64,000 nucleotides of DNA from Reticulitermes speratus. Lineage: Eukaryota > Arthropoda > Insecta > Blattodea > Rhinotermitidae. The notes under the pieces are model-generated. The model was not told the DNA's origin. It saw only the letters and a program-made list of their open reading frames with translations, and ran no database searches. The stretch's first letter is position 1, and the number at the start of each line of letters is the position of its first letter. The translations under genes and the position numbers were made by a program. The stretch lies in the NCBI GenBank assembly GCA_021186555.1, contig JAJKFL010000003.1, positions 28,942,908 to 29,006,907 on the forward strand. Reading direction: 5' to 3'. Below, in pieces: positions 33,505 to 45,994 of this stretch.

Positions 33505-33720
33505 ATGAATAGCTCGACTGTTACCTCGGCACTAGATTGAGGGGAGTGGTCTATTTTACTGCCCGACCGCTTTAACTCCGCGGAAACAAACCCCATATAT
33601 ATTAAATGCGAAGATGGGTGGGCACCATAGCCTGTCTGCATGCTCCAGAAAACAAAAATCTCTTGCATCTTCTGGGAACCAAACTACGGTTCCTCGGTCG
33701 TCCAGCCCGTTGCTTCTAAT
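33505..33720 (-). repeat. Decayed tRNA-derived SINE (GCGCAGTCGG family)
   Basis: On the plus strand CTCGGCACTAGATTGAGGGG, CCCGACCGCTTTAACTCCGC, GGTGGGCACCATAGCCTGTC and the tRNA-like GTTCCTCGGTCGTCCAGCCC follow the order of the better minus-strand copy at 46.3 kb. Divergence is substantial. Confidence 0.55.
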
Positions 33721-33724
33721 TATA

Positions 33725-35605
33725 GTAACTAAAAATATAATCTGACACGTAGATGGCGTATATAATTGCGAGGTACGAAGCCTAGCTTCTTAATTACGTT
33801 GAATTAGCCGTGCGGACAGCAGAAAATTGGTGGTCCTCGATGTTAAAATTGTGTGTTTAGGTAATGCCTCCGCCCATTAAAGCTCCCAAGGCTTACGGAA
33901 GTTTTAAAAATCCCCAAACTTGAAAGGAATCTTTGGTTGGAGCTAAGAGACTCAAAGATTACAATACATTTGTAAGGAAGACGCGTTGAAAATAAACATT
34001 CGATTAGGAGGATGTGCAGATGGGATGGGGACTGGATTGAGGTCGCTTAGAATGCAAATAGACGGGGATTTTTAAACACGGTTTGGGGTTTACTTAACAG
34101 CAGGGTAATTCTTAGCCATCTTATTAGTTGTCAAATTTTTAAGGTCTGTTCTGCACAATTAAATTATCTGTCTGATGAATATATTCTTCAAGATATACCA
34201 ACGCCTCCCCCATTCATCTATAATCCCACATTTTGCAATCGCGTGAATCAGGTTTCAAGTTGGTAACTTGTGTTCTCAATTGCATGTGCATGTTGTGTTT
34301 CTGCAAAAGCAAGGCCCTTGGATATAAAATAATCCTTCAGTGACATTATAACATTTTCATGTAGAAACCATATATTATAAAGTTGAGTTGTTGCCTTTAA
34401 TACTCTGCTACACTATGCTTCAGTTAAACACAGGAAAATAGATCTCCTTGTTTGTTTAGACATGCTATTAAAATTCTATTTGAATTGTTCTGCAGTCTTA
34501 TAAGATAATGCAAGGTACACTGAAATTATCAGTAACTGCAATACAAGCACAATAGAATTTCTTAGCAGTTCCTGGCCAATGTACAGATCTGGAGCGCACG
34601 GTAGAAAGCACTTCCTCTTGTTTTAGAGAGTGACCTCAGCATTTCTGTAAGAGGAATATTGAACCATTAATTAACCAGCGGAATTACATGTTTTGAACGT
34701 AAGAGCTACAGTTAAGATTATCGTACCTTATTTCAAGAGTTCAAATTAAATTAGTGGAAGATGAATTTAGAACTGTAAGTTAGTTTATACGTCAGTTAAT
34801 AATTTATACCAACTGTTAAATAATTAGCTGGACCCACCTAGCGTATAAAAACACAACTTTCCACACCTTGTTCCTTCGGCGAAGCGAAAGAGTGAAACGT
34901 GTTATGTGTAAGCTTTGTCTTTCTGTGACGTAGTGTGGAGCTAACAGATCGTTTGAAACTCGGCAAAAAAAAGTCGCAATGAAACCATGTTTCTTAAATC
35001 ATTACGTTCAGTGCTACCAACAAGTAATACCTGTTTGTGTGAGAGCATTTATGCTTCTGCAACTGAAGGAAGTTTCTCGTCCACAAAACTGTAAACGATG
35101 TCCAGAGACCGTAATGTCCTCCGTGCTTGAGTCGCCACAAACCTGACAAGGCAAAATTCACTGTTGAGTGCACAATGACTATTGCGCTTTGAGGATTATA
35201 CTTCTTGCTATTTAACCTACGTCTCTCTAGACATTTCCTTGTCACTGTTATAGGATTTGTTACTTCATTAAGGGCTTCATCTTTTTCTCTTGTGCAGCGC
35301 TACTGCTTACAGACCTAACTTAGGAGAGCAGGGTCTTCATTCAGAAACTAATAGTCCCTCAACTAGTAGAGAAATTACCTGTCTTTTATGAAATAAAAGC
35401 ATTTATTACAGTATTCATAAGAGCCCGCCACTGGTTTCTATATAGAGCCAAATGAATTCGATCTTCAGCCATTTACTTTATCTATTTAATAAAGTTTGGG
35501 GAATGCTTGTTTTCGTCCAGTAAAGAGTATTTTACTTATCTCGTCTCTTGTCTCAAATCGTAGAATTAATTCACCAGCAGTAGCCTATGACTGAGAAAGT
35601 TGGTC
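33725..35605. other. Unassigned sequence
   Basis: About 1.9 kb with no recognised element. GCGTATAAAAACAC near 34841 is a weak TATA-like word with no frame behind it. Confidence 0.4.
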
Positions 35606-35612
35606 TCCCACA

Positions 35613-35855
35613 CAGTGGCGGAGCTAGGTTTTTGGCGCCCGGGGCGATTGATACAGACATTAGGAATGTAAAAGAAATAACAATCGTTTATTGATTTTAT
35701 TTTCGTTTGGTTCAATAATTTATTATTATTATTTAAACGCAGAAATTCAATTTCTTTGCAAAATATTTATTTTCCGCCCATTTTGCCGCCCCTTGCAGTC
35801 TGCCGCAGGGGCAGCCGCAACACTTGCCCCCCCCCCCCTTCGCCAGGCACGCTAC
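35613..35855. mobile_element. Non-autonomous DNA transposon remnant, CAGTGGCG-terminus family, copy 1
   Basis: It starts CAGTGGCGGAGCTAGGTTTT. It then shares with 49112-49377: TTATTGA-TTT, TTCAATAATTTA, GCAGAAATTCAATTTCTTT, GCCCATTTTGCCGCCCCTT, TCTGCCGC and a long C run (35827-35838). The right terminus is damaged. By its ends it is probably hAT-related, but no duplication is visible. Confidence 0.55.
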
Positions 35856-36185
35856 TTCTTCACCCAAATAAAAGGCATAGATTGAGGGCTCTGAGGAGAA
35901 TATTTGAGCAAAGAGATAATAAAGAACAAAAGGCTGGACAGAATGGCTATATAGGTTACACCCCGCGCTCTGAACGCCCAAAGCCTTTCCGTGTTTGGGC
36001 GCCCATTGAGGTGTTTACGTACAAGATCTAGACAGCTTTACGCACTGTCTGTGCAATACAGTACTTTGTCTGTGTTGGTCCAGACTTGCCACACCGTACT
36101 TAGTATCTTAGGTTGTTCTGTATTTCACAATAAACAAGTAATACAGTTTGTTAATACATTGCGACTGTGTGCGCAGCAAATTATG

Positions 36186-36277
36186 TTAATTTATATTTAT
36201 TTTAAAGTCAGGGATCTTACGTGTTTCGGCGAACTTTTTCCATATTCAAGTATTTCTTTAAAATAAACATAAATTAA
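36186..36277 (-). repeat. Foldback with hammerhead-like loop
   Basis: The 22-bp arms (36186-36207 and 36256-36277) differ at one base. The minus strand of the loop reads TTGAATA, TGG...GTTCGCC, GAAAC, AC, GTAAG, a decayed hammerhead layout. It is the shortest of the foldbacks of this type in the window. Confidence 0.5.
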
Positions 36278-36567
36278 AATCTGGTAGGGTGCATTGTTGG
36301 TATTTATTCATATCTTGTATTACAATGTGTAACATATTTAACTACTACGCCTTCTCTTCCAATGAACCCAGACAGCAGTCGAGTTCATTTCTTCCTCTGC
36401 CTTACTTACACCGTCTGACAGTGCCTTCCGTTTTCCTCGTTCACGCTACCTTCATAATTAGAACAAACCTTGCCTGTACCTGAAGTAACACACTGCGGTT
36501 CACTCACGCTTGTTGTTAGTACTACCCTATTTCTCAATGAGGCATGTAGAAACGTGGTACCACGTAA

Positions 36568-36569
<2 letters not shown>

Positions 36570-36601
<32 letters not shown>

Positions 36602-36971
36602 CATGGCTCAACAGCCCTATATGGGCCCGGGCCTCCTCTTGCGAGGTTACTAAGTCGTGCGCATTCGTGGCAGTTGGTGACTGGTAAACTGGCCGCGCTA
36701 CTATTCTATCGATCCTGATGTGCCCGCCAGAGCCATCTGTTAGGCAGTCAGGAGACTTGGGTGAGAAATGGAACATTTTATTCATGCCCGTAAGGTTCTT
36801 TTACATGCCGTAAATCTACGACATGGGACCGACGGCTTTACTTCCCCTCCGAAGGAAGTGGTGCTCCGGATTTTTATCACCCTTAAAAATCCATCGACCT
36901 CGGTCGGGATCGAACCCGCGAACCTTGGGTCCAGTGGCGAGAACGCTAACCACTAGTCCACCGAGGTCGAC
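36570..36971 (-). mobile_element. tRNA-derived SINE with 14-bp target-site duplication
   Basis: The minus strand begins with a tRNA-like head (CCTCGGTGGACTAGTGGTTA ... GCGGGTTCGATCCCG), continues through a long body and ends in an (ATT)n tail, seen as (AAT)n at 36572-36600 on the plus strand. GGTACCACGTAAAT occurs exactly at 36556-36569 and 36972-36985. It is the only copy of this SINE family seen here. Confidence 0.9.
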
Positions 36972-36989
36972 GGTACCACGTAAATGGTC

Positions 36990-37180
36990 AGTAATATTGA
37001 CCGTCAACAAGAACGTAAATATAATAGATTGATACGTACTCGTGACATGTTTCAATGCTGTTGCACCAACATCATGTATTTAAACACAAATATAATTAGA
37101 ATTACATAGATTTTATCCTACAACATGCCGTGAAGACAGAGACGGGATAGATGTAAACTTCTATAAATCTACCTTTTGTT
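36990..37180. other. Unassigned sequence
   Basis: No recognised element. Confidence 0.4.
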
Positions 37181-37184
37181 TAAC

Positions 37185-37398
37185 CTTGGCGCTAGGTGGG
37201 GTTGGGTGGTCAACATCACGCGCAGGCCGATTTACCCGCGGGAAAGAGACCCGGTATTCATTGTACAGGAAGCTGGATGGGCCACGGGGCAGCCTTGAAA
37301 AGTGCGGAAAATCTCCCCCCCCCCCCCCCCCGGGGTTCGATCACCAAATTATCCAGCACCTAGCGAGTCGCTATCCCGCCTGTCTAGTAGAATTACGT
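37185..37398 (-). mobile_element. tRNA-derived SINE (GCGCAGTCGG family), 3' truncated
   Basis: The plus strand shows GGCGCTAGGTGGGG, TTGGGTGGTCAACATCACGC, GCCGATTTACCCGCGGG and CATTGTACAGGAAGCTGG. After a C17 run (37315-37331) come the B-box complement GGGGTTCGATC and CTAGCGAGTCGCTATCCCGC. The C run replaces the short C stretch of the 46.3 kb copy. Confidence 0.75.
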
Positions 37399-37399
37399 A

Positions 37400-38020
37400 T
37401 GTACATGTTTGTTGTTATATTGTAAATAATTATGTAGTTACGTAGTTACGTATTTGCGCTGTAATAACGTGTAGTTACATGCAGGCAATAAGCTCCCTGT
37501 TTACAGTTTTACAGTAAAAGTACTCACGGTTGTTAATTTCCTTGCCAAGAGATATGATACCTGTCAAACACCACATTAATAAATCAATGTTAAAAGCTCT
37601 TTTTGTAAGGCATTATTACATTTTATTTAACTCTAGCTATACCTAGCTATAAACATGAATATTCCTTTCAGCATTAAGCTTAGCCTGTATCTTACACCGC
37701 TAGGACTAACATGTCCACCTACCAAAGCACAACCCTCAACGAAAAACCTTATTATTGTGGAATAGCCAGCCACGTGCCTGTTACTGTGTACGGCATTAGA
37801 AGATACGCTTCTTTACACAGCGATGACTTTGGGAGTTTGCAGGATTCAGACAAGAGGGCAAATGAAATTTGTCTTCATTTTGCAGTATACAAGTTCCAGG
37901 CTTTCACTTCGAGATTTTTAAGATTGCGGTCTTTAAAATGTGAAAACAGGTATTCATGCATCTGGATGCCAGTCAGTTTTGCAGCATTGATATTGTTGCA
38001 GTGGACAAGCAACAGTAAAT
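37400..38020. other. Unassigned; 127-codon frame at 37711-38094
   Basis: The frame starts inside unassigned sequence and runs into the dispersed repeat. No motif is recognised, and its end is translated repeat. Confidence 0.3.
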
Positions 38021-38025
38021 TTTTT

Positions 38026-38372
38026 TTTCCACATTATCTCATAAGCGGCACGATTTTTAAAAAAAAGTTATTGAAGATAAAATGTGTGTTTTGAGTATCT
38101 ACACAACTTTTTTCTAAAACACGTCTCACTTTAAAAATAATGTAGAGAGGTATTATAATAAATGCATATCGGTATTCATGAAAAGTACCCGTTTTCTTTG
38201 TCCGATTTTAATCAAACTTGAGTCTTCTCGAATGATTTTCGAGAAATCCTCAAATATCAAATTTCGTCAAAATCCGTATAGTGGGAGCCGAGTTGTTCCA
38301 TACGGACGGACAGACTTGACGAAGCTCATAGTCGCTTTTCGCAATGCTGCGAACGCTCCTACAAAACGAGGC
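38026..38372. repeat. Dispersed repeat of about 350 bp, copy 2
   Basis: It matches 26683-27055 across its length, with GTGGGAGCCGAGTTGTTCCA and a CGGACGGACAG tract. The 151-codon plus-strand frame at 38178-38633 begins inside this repeat and is not considered a gene. Confidence 0.75.
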
Positions 38373-38374
38373 GT

Positions 38375-40265
38375 TTCTTTTAGACAAAATTGTATGTGGA
38401 ACGGACTCGTAATAACAGAAAATAGAGACAGAGTTGTCCCGGTTTCTAAGAACGACACGGTGTGGATTTACAGTGGAAGTGTGGATAAAGATCCACGCAT
38501 TCTTAATCACGGCTGTAGACGGAGGCAAATCGGTAGCTTAATACTTCAGCCGCTTTACTGCCGAGAAAAAAGCATTCTCCTTTTGCATTTAGTGTGGAGG
38601 TGGTTCTGTGCTTGCTCGCCGGTGTGGACGTAGTGATGAAGGCAGTACGGCTTCATCCGCACTATGAAAACAATCACGTTCCAACCAAGAGCCGGTGACA
38701 CTACACTCGGGTTAGCGGATGTGCACATTCCGCTTCTACCCGCGTCCCTGAATCCTTAGATGAAGCTAGACGAGAGTGCTTGGAGCAACTGTGTTGAGGC
38801 AAAAGTATTTAGACACGTAAATGATATGTGTTTGGCAATGAAAGCACTGCTTTTGGCTGAAGTAGGAGTCTTTAATCGCATTTCCCTTACTAATGCACTT
38901 GGAATTTTGAGACGTTGAAAATAATACAATAAATTACGATAATTAACAAAGGATTAACAGAAATCAATAAGTGGTTAGATATGCTGGGCGGGATACTTCG
39001 TGTCCCCCACTGCTGGATACTGTGGGGAGATGAGCAGGTCAGGTTGTGCACGAGTAGCTGAAGATGCAAAGTCAATGGTGCCTGGTTCGTGATGTTGGGA
39101 GGGCGACGATGCAACAGAATATCCAGAGTGTGAGGTTGATAGATGTAGTCGCGGAGTGATGCTGGTGAGTGTAGAGGAAAAGGAGTGTGTTGGGGTATGT
39201 GCAGTTTCGAATATGTTGCTTCCATTTTACTCGTCAATGAAAACAACCGGCTTCATAGAATATGCTGATATGCAGGGGAAAATATTTGAATTATTATTAC
39301 GTCAACAGACGGAACGTATATTGGGGACTTGTTTTTTCCTTTCTTCTCTCTAAAATATATTTCATGAACACGGTTGATACTGTTTGCGTGCCTTGTTCAC
39401 GCGCCTCATTGTGCTAACGAGTTTGGTCAGATGTTACTGCGCTAATTATGTGTACTTTCCCCAGAGTGCTTGTCGTCACTATACAGTTGGCGCAAAAATC
39501 ACTTGACACTCGATGTTTTATCATGTTGCCTCTAGTGTAAAGTGACTTCTGCACCACCCTGTATTTTGTTTACAGGAAGACATTTTCTCTTATCCATTTA
39601 GGACTGGCCTCAAATGGAAAAATATGCTAAGGAAAGCCTCAGAAAATGGAATGTTCGATAGACATTTCCTAGTACCAGGCATGTGCATCGCACGTAATAG
39701 TCTCACATGAATCGTTCCATGTGAAAATAATTATGATGAGGCCTTATCATGAATCAGAAACGTAAATGATAGCAAGAATAGAACTTTAACTTACAGATTG
39801 TCCAGTTCACGGGGATTAGTTAAATGTACATTTGGGATTCTAATGTAAAGAATCATATTGCTTTTTAGGAAATTTAAATAAGATCCTGAACAAATTGAAA
39901 ACATTATTTTAGCTGCATACATTTGTAAAAATTTTATTCGTAAAAACACTCTGTTGTCAGAAAGTTTCCATTTGCATCCAGTTTGAAATAGCAGTTGGAT
40001 CTGTAACTTGGAAAGTAAATAAAATTTAAATAAATTATGTACCATAAGTCACCTCCTTGAGAGGCCTCTTCTCAATTTCACTCCATACATTTTCTGTCGC
40101 CATGTTGTCACTGTATCTCGGATTATTCAAGTCAGGTTTATCCCGTACTTAATCGATAACTTGCCTAAAGCAAGAACACTCTTTAGTTTTTGTGTACTTT
40201 CATGAATTTTAAAATTAAATGCGCTAGCCTCCTCTAATTTATAGAGGGGATAGAAATAACATTTT
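38375..40265. other. Unassigned sequence
   Basis: The 118-codon minus-strand frame (38890-39246) is proline/leucine/histidine-rich and unrecognised. No transposon ends are seen. Confidence 0.35.
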
Positions 40266-40270
40266 GCATA

Positions 40271-40508
40271 ATCCCAGTGAACAGCTCCATTCCTGGGATC
40301 GCGAGTTCAAATCCCGCTGAGGGCATGGATTTTGGTCTCTTTTGTCTGGTGTGTGTAGTGTAGGTAAAGGCCTCTGCGACGAGCTGATCACTTGTTCAGA
40401 GGAGTCCTACCGTGTGTGTGTGTGTGTGTGTTTGTAATTTGTATGATCTAGAAACCTCAAGAGAGGCGGCCGAGGCCCGAATTTGGCTGTAGCGCCACAA
40501 AAAAAAAA
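40271..40508 (+). mobile_element. tRNA-Leu-like SINE with deleted head
   Basis: It begins ATCCCAGTGA, then jumps to CTGGGATCGCGAGTTCAAAT, so most of the A-box half is deleted. The body (AGGTAAAGGCCTCTGCGACG, CAGAGGAGTCCTACCG) and poly-A tail match the 29.2 kb copy. A (GT)n tract (40412-40430) has grown inside the body. Confidence 0.8.
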
Positions 40509-40511
40509 GTA

Positions 40512-43500
40512 TCAGTGATTGCGACTTTTCTTGCGTCTAGGAGATTCGGCCATTTGAATTCTCGTCAAGTGAATGCTACGTACTCACTCTCAGAGTAGAC
40601 GAACAGATGAAGACTGCGAAATCTGTGCACTTTAGGACAGGTATGGAAAGGAAGGCTCACAGTCCAGTCACGTATTCTCCGAGAGAATCCTTTCTGGTGC
40701 GTGACTGTTCCCTGTCTTGAATGTGATGGCTAGTGTGGACACTCCAAACAGAGCAAAGAATATTTCATTGGCCCTATAGTTTGAATGAAGCCTAGTGCCC
40801 AACTGGAACAGAATCACGGGCATCCAACCCGTAACCAGCCACTACGTACTGTACAAGGTATTGCTCCGTATGCCGTACGTATTTGATGAACTTATTAACT
40901 GGATTACTTAACTGAGAAGTTTAGTATGAACATGTGTATTTGCTCAGCTTTAATGAGCTACTGCTTTAAATTGAGGGAAGGTGACTAAATTCGTCAACTG
41001 AATAAGATTAATTTATTTGTTTGTCTTATTTGTTACATGGCCTCTGCATTCCTTCATTCTCACTCACATTGAATGTCTTCAGCAGATAAATGAAGGATTA
41101 GGTTGATCAAGAGAAACTACAGACAAGGGACGAAACACTGCAGCGAATCAAAGATATTGCTGCTCGCCTACAAAACAATCCTGAGGACACATGGGAGGCA
41201 AGAAATTCAAATGTCACAAGTTCTAACGCAAAACAATCAAAATTGTAGATCTGCAATAGAAGGTGTCATTTGGAACAGTAACTAACGTAACGATTAAACT
41301 AACTACCGAACTAATAAAGAAAATTCCATGTAGCTGATAAGATAACGCAATGAAATACATTTTTAATCAATCTGTGATTTTATTTGCTTTTCCTAAATTT
41401 TTAACGTTAGCACCCTTGTGGCTGAGCATCAGACTGTGATGATGTAAAATCTCGAGTTAAAATAGCTCCGTTAATACGTGTAACGTTTTGAAAAATACGC
41501 GGGCTTTTGTGCGACATTGAATATTATATTGCGTTATGTTATGTAGGCACCAGTCCTTCAAGTACTATGAATCAAGAGCTGCGGCCTTCATTCCTATGAT
41601 TGGAAATAATGCGTCCCTTTCTCTAAGGAACATGCCTTTCATCATCTGAAAGTAAATACGAACCCAAAAATCTGTTTTCGTTATACGTTCTCACTAACGT
41701 AGTAGCAATTTTGTAAATTATAAGCTAGACCTGTAATGCCGTCACGTGTGCTGTGTGTAATCTCGTCCTTATTTTACGTAGGACTAAAACATTGCTTTAA
41801 GCCCAGTACACGAGACGTGTAACTTGCAGACGTGTGTTTGACACACCCATGTGTAGTATATGGGAACACAAACATGGCATGATAAATAGCTGCAATTTAT
41901 CTTATTGTAACAATGTTGAAAATCGTGACATTCAAGTGTGAAACATTTGCTTTAGGAAATGAAAGCTAGAATAAGAACAGATGGTAGCCCATCAGAGCAG
42001 TAATCTCAGCAAAATACTATGGAGAATTAGAATACATGGGGATCAGGCTTCAAACGAATATCTCGCTCAATAAAATGTAACTACGAGCCTTTATTCGTGA
42101 TGGTTGCTAATAGACTGGAACTATTAGCTATGTTAATTCAAATATTTGGCAACTTTAAGAATTCCAGATAGCGATTCAGACTTGAAAAATGAAGAAAAAA
42201 TATATTTCTATGAGATAACTTTGCTCTCTATGTGTGATAATTTAGAGACACTTAATTAACAATTCCGCAACGTGTTTATATGAAATTATACGCAAGAGCA
42301 ATTAAGCCAGTGGAAAACATGGCAGCTAGATAAGATCGTGAGTGACAGACAAACTGAGCACACCAAAACCTTTAGCGGGGTATAGAGGGTCAGACAAAAT
42401 GAAAATGCAGAAATATGCCCGATATATAAGAAGGAAAAAGAAAGACCACATAAATACAGGAGAGTGTAAGATTGTACTCGTACATCGGCAGATAGAAAGG
42501 TAAGAGAAAAATGAGTCTGTAATTTACTCTATTGCATAATCCGTGAAGACAACAGAAAAGGATGAAGAAATTGCTTTATCCAGGAATGAATCTTTCCACA
42601 TTTACACCTTTCTTTCAAGTTTACACATTTAATACGCCATAAATATTACCAATTTTTACTGTGTTTTTACTTTCTCCAAGAATGTGACACTTGCGTAGGC
42701 TAAACACTCATTATTTTGACTGTTTAAATTATTCGTAAAAAGCTAAGCGTTTGTCGTCCATCATGAGAGGCGTTGAACAGGATTCAAACACAGAAGTGAT
42801 GTGTCTAACTGCAAAATGAAAATGACATAGCCCTTTGCACTTGAGGGTGGTTAGTTTTTTATAGCATATGAAGGTTTCTACTGACTGAAATAAAAACATA
42901 ATGTCTGATGTCAGCTCCATATTGCTCCATATTACCCTTTCCTTTGGCCTAGGCTTCCCCGTACATGGGACACCCATCTCATCAACTTCATCTTCAGACC
43001 CATTATCTGCGAGTGACCGGGTCAGGATTCCGATTAAAAAAGAGAAGAAAGAGTAGGAAAAACGTGTACAAGAAGAAGAGTGTTATGGAATGATATAAAG
43101 GGCGGCAGAGTAGCCTGAATTTTAAAGTAATTTTCTTTTTAATTTTTACTTGAAATAAAAGTAAACGAAACATAAGAATAACATTTGTGGCTTTGGTTTT
43201 TAACAATATGAAGTACATTACAGAACATTTTTAACACAGTTTCCTTTCCAATTATATCATGAAGACAACTTCCATCCTTCTGTATACAGTGTTGTACCCC
43301 GTAAAGCAAATTTCCCATTACTGGCTGTGTTTTCTCCGCCGATATTGATGTGATCTTTACTTTGATTTTGTGCTGAAAATCGGCGATGCTGTATAATACC
43401 TGTACTGTATTTGAAGCCCATTGTTTATGGGCTTTTACTGTGACTCAGTATTGATGGATATGTTGCTGGGTGTTGCCAGTGCGTGAAACTGGTCTGTCTT

Positions 43501-43985
43501 TTTTGGAAGAATTGGAAGATTTTGGAAGAATGATCCCGATGAACCTTTCTTATTTGAGTCGAACTGCGCATTGGGTCATCTTCCATTCCGTGGGTCTTAT
43601 ATAACTCCCACTGCTTTACTATTCTACTCAATTTGACCACATAGATGGCGTCAAAATTTTCCTCCGCAACATAATCAGCACAGGGCACTCCCAAACGGTG
43701 CCACCACCAAAAACTGGTTCAACATACGTGCGTGTATTGTTCAGAAAACTGTGACGTCAACATTTAAAGAATGTTTTTGTACATCTGAACGCGGCACTAG
43801 ACGGTGGTGAGTGCACGTGGCATTAAGTACAGTTTTATTGTCACTACAGCAGCGTCCTCCCACAAGTGTTTGAAGTGCATTTGCGTGTCAGTATTCGATC
43901 AAAAGTAGTCACCACAACGTCGAAACAAATGAGTAACTTCAGCTTCATACATAATGTATCAGACGAGTCGGTGGAAGGTGCTTGG
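40512..43985. other. Unassigned sequence
   Basis: About 3.5 kb without a recognised element. Minus-strand frames at 42729-42977 and 43425-43694 both begin MGVPC but share nothing else that I can see. Confidence 0.35.
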
Positions 43986-44033
43986 TTTGAATCTAGTATG
44001 GGACACCAGCTATCCTAACTAAAGTTTTTTTTA

Positions 44034-44310
44034 CCGTGCCATGGCTCAGGCGGTTAGTCGCCGGCCTCTTACCGCGGAGGCCCGAGTTCGATCCCGGATC
44101 GGTCCATGTGGGATTTGTGGTGGACAAAGTGGTACTGGGACAGGTTGTTCTCCAAGTCCTTCGGTTTTCCCCTGTCAATTGCAATCCACTTATGCTCCAT
44201 TAAAATGGAAAAGCAGAAAAAACATCATCATCACAGGGTTGCACAATAAGCCTTCAAAGCTGCGGTGCGTACGTAGCATCTGCTGCCGGGCCCTTCAATA
44301 AACAAAAAAA
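44034..44310 (+). mobile_element. tRNA-derived SINE (GGCTCAGGCGG head), full-length-like copy
   Basis: The head ATGGCTCAGGCGGTTAGTCG ... CGAGTTCGATCCCGG has A-box- and B-box-like sequences. The body includes GTGGGATTTGTGGTGGACAA, GGTTTTCCCCTGTCAATTGC, and the tail motif CACAGGGTTGCACAATAAGC ... GGGCCCTTCA followed by A-rich sequence. Flanking AACTAAAGTTTT and AACTAAGTGTTT may be a mutated duplication. Two truncated relatives are at 46998 and 52676. Confidence 0.8.
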
Positions 44311-44314
44311 CTAA

Positions 44315-44970
44315 GTGTTTGGTAGCTTTCTTAGTCCTCTCCACGTAAATGCCTGCATAGTACCACAAGTCAAGCCACGATCGATTCCCGTTTTATCCTT
44401 TATAATTAATTATTCACTGTCATCTATTTATTCGATGCTGGATGGTCTAAAAAGTAAAGAAGGCCACAATAGCTTACTTCCACGTACGTTACACCTCATA
44501 AGTGATGATTAGGCCTAATGCTTCCCTTTTCGTTCAACGACGTTGTATGTGCATAAATTGTACAGTTGAAACAATAAATAAAATAAAGAAATAATAAATC
44601 AAGGAAGAGGCAAAATGGAAGAGAAAAGATAAGTCAGTAGCAAAGAAATGCTGAAATAAACAGGAGGCCAACATTCGAGTGAAAAACGGGTGGTAATGAT
44701 ATAGTCCGTAAACTGAGATGTCTGAATTCCGTGATTTAAATATGGCCTATCTTTATGTTATGTAGGCTTAAAGGTCTATTCCTGCTGTCTTAATAGTCAG
44801 CCATAATTACCAAGAAATTCAGTTCTAATATTTTAGGAACTGCTTGCATTTAAGCTAACATTAAATCATTATACACAGTCCATTTAATCACGCCCAAAAT
44901 CTTAGGAAAATAAATTAAAATTGTTCGTTCTGTGCATTGTGACTGTAATCATCTAGATATATAAAAAAAT
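44315..44970. other. Unassigned sequence
   Basis: AT-rich; no recognised element. Confidence 0.4.
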
Positions 44971-44971
44971 T

Positions 44972-45053
44972 ACACAATTGATATAAAATCATAAACCATC
45001 CATACACATGAGTTCACGTGTATGGATGGTTTATGATTTTATATAAATTGTGT
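44972..45053. repeat. 36-bp inverted repeat (hairpin)
   Basis: Arms 44972-45007 and 45018-45053 pair with one or two mismatches around the 10-base loop ATGAGTTCAC. There is no hammerhead-like motif in this one. Confidence 0.85.
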
Positions 45054-45104
45054 GCATTTGTTGGTATATATGGATGATAAGGAAAATAAAGTCTCCTATT
45101 TTAA

Positions 45105-45396
45105 GTGCGACTTTACGGAAAAACTCTTTCTGTTCAACGCTGGAACGTGAGACGAGCGCTCAGTTATGTCTGACGTATATGGAGCAAGTGATCACTGCGT
45201 GTGGGAAATATACGCTGTTGAACATGTCGTCGATTTCATCATGCCACCTAGCTTAGCGAAATACAATCTCTGCCTGAGAGTGCGACTTTACCTCGTCTTA
45301 TCAGCGCTGGAAAGTGATACGACCGCTCAGGCATGTCTTCTGTATGAGTCACAAGGGCAGGTGGTCACTGTGGATGGAAATGTATTCTGTTGAACA
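45105..45396 (+). repeat. Diverged tandem duplication, period about 175 bp
   Basis: GTGCGACTTTAC, ACGAGCGCTCAG-TATGTC, GTGATCACTG-GTG and GCTGTTGAAC (45105-45223) recur at 45280-45396. It lies just upstream of the mariner relic. Confidence 0.55.
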
Positions 45397-45514
45397 AAGA
45401 GTGTTTATTGGCAATACTTCCGCAAGGTGGCATAGGCTATATTAAATGGGAACGTAAACAGCCAGAATAACAAATATTAATGTTCCGAAAATCGCCATGC
45501 CGTTTATGACTTTC

Positions 45515-45990
45515 CTTTTGCATGAGCGTAAAGTCGGATTGTGGTGTTCAGCGAGTGCGCGCAAAATAATTGGACACGAGTTTTTGGAAGAAACAATCGG
45601 TTCGTACTGGTTCGGTTGATTCTAACACCATTCCTTACAGAATTAACGGAAGAAAGATATGCTGTTACTTGATGCAGGACAATGCCACGGATCATAAAAC
45701 AAACTTCCCCGTGACTGCGCTAGAAGAGGTACTCGGAAAACGGTTGATAGTCGCTTACTGCGGCCTCCTATATCTCCAAATTTGAATCCTGTTGCTGTTT
45801 GTGGGGGACATCGAAAGCTACAGTTTTTAAGAACAATCCACACTCTGTGCAAGTATTTAAAGAAAATATCCGGAGAGCAATTGCTGATATTTCAAGACAA
45901 GAGCTCTGTCGTGTCTAGAGGAATATATTCAGAAGTTGTTGCGAGGTTTGCTTAGAAGCTGGTGATGGGCACTTTGAGACTATGCTATGA
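45515..45990 (+). pseudogene. Mariner-like (DUF4817-type) transposase C-terminal relic
   Basis: Translation over several frames gives KVGLWCSASARKIIGHEFLE, then LMQDNATDHKTNF and ALEEVLGKRLI, then RPPISPNLNPVAV. The C-terminal part is PHSVQVFKENIRRAIADISR, QELCRVSR and NIFRS. The Q-D-N-A-x-x-H block and the (S)PxLNP block flank the second catalytic aspartate of Tc1/mariner transposases. The third acidic residue (normally D after LNP) is absent here. Frameshifts occur near 45610, 45760 and 45790. It belongs to the same family as the antisense relic at 6.1-6.9 kb. Confidence 0.75.
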
Positions 45991-45994
45991 TATG

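Noticed and set aside
34838-34855. TATA box GCGTATAAAAACAC as a promoter
   Set aside because: No reading frame, exon signal or start motif follows; such words are expected by chance in AT-rich DNA.
38178-38633. 151-codon gene
   Set aside because: It begins in a dispersed repeat also present at 26.7 kb, where the frame is not kept.
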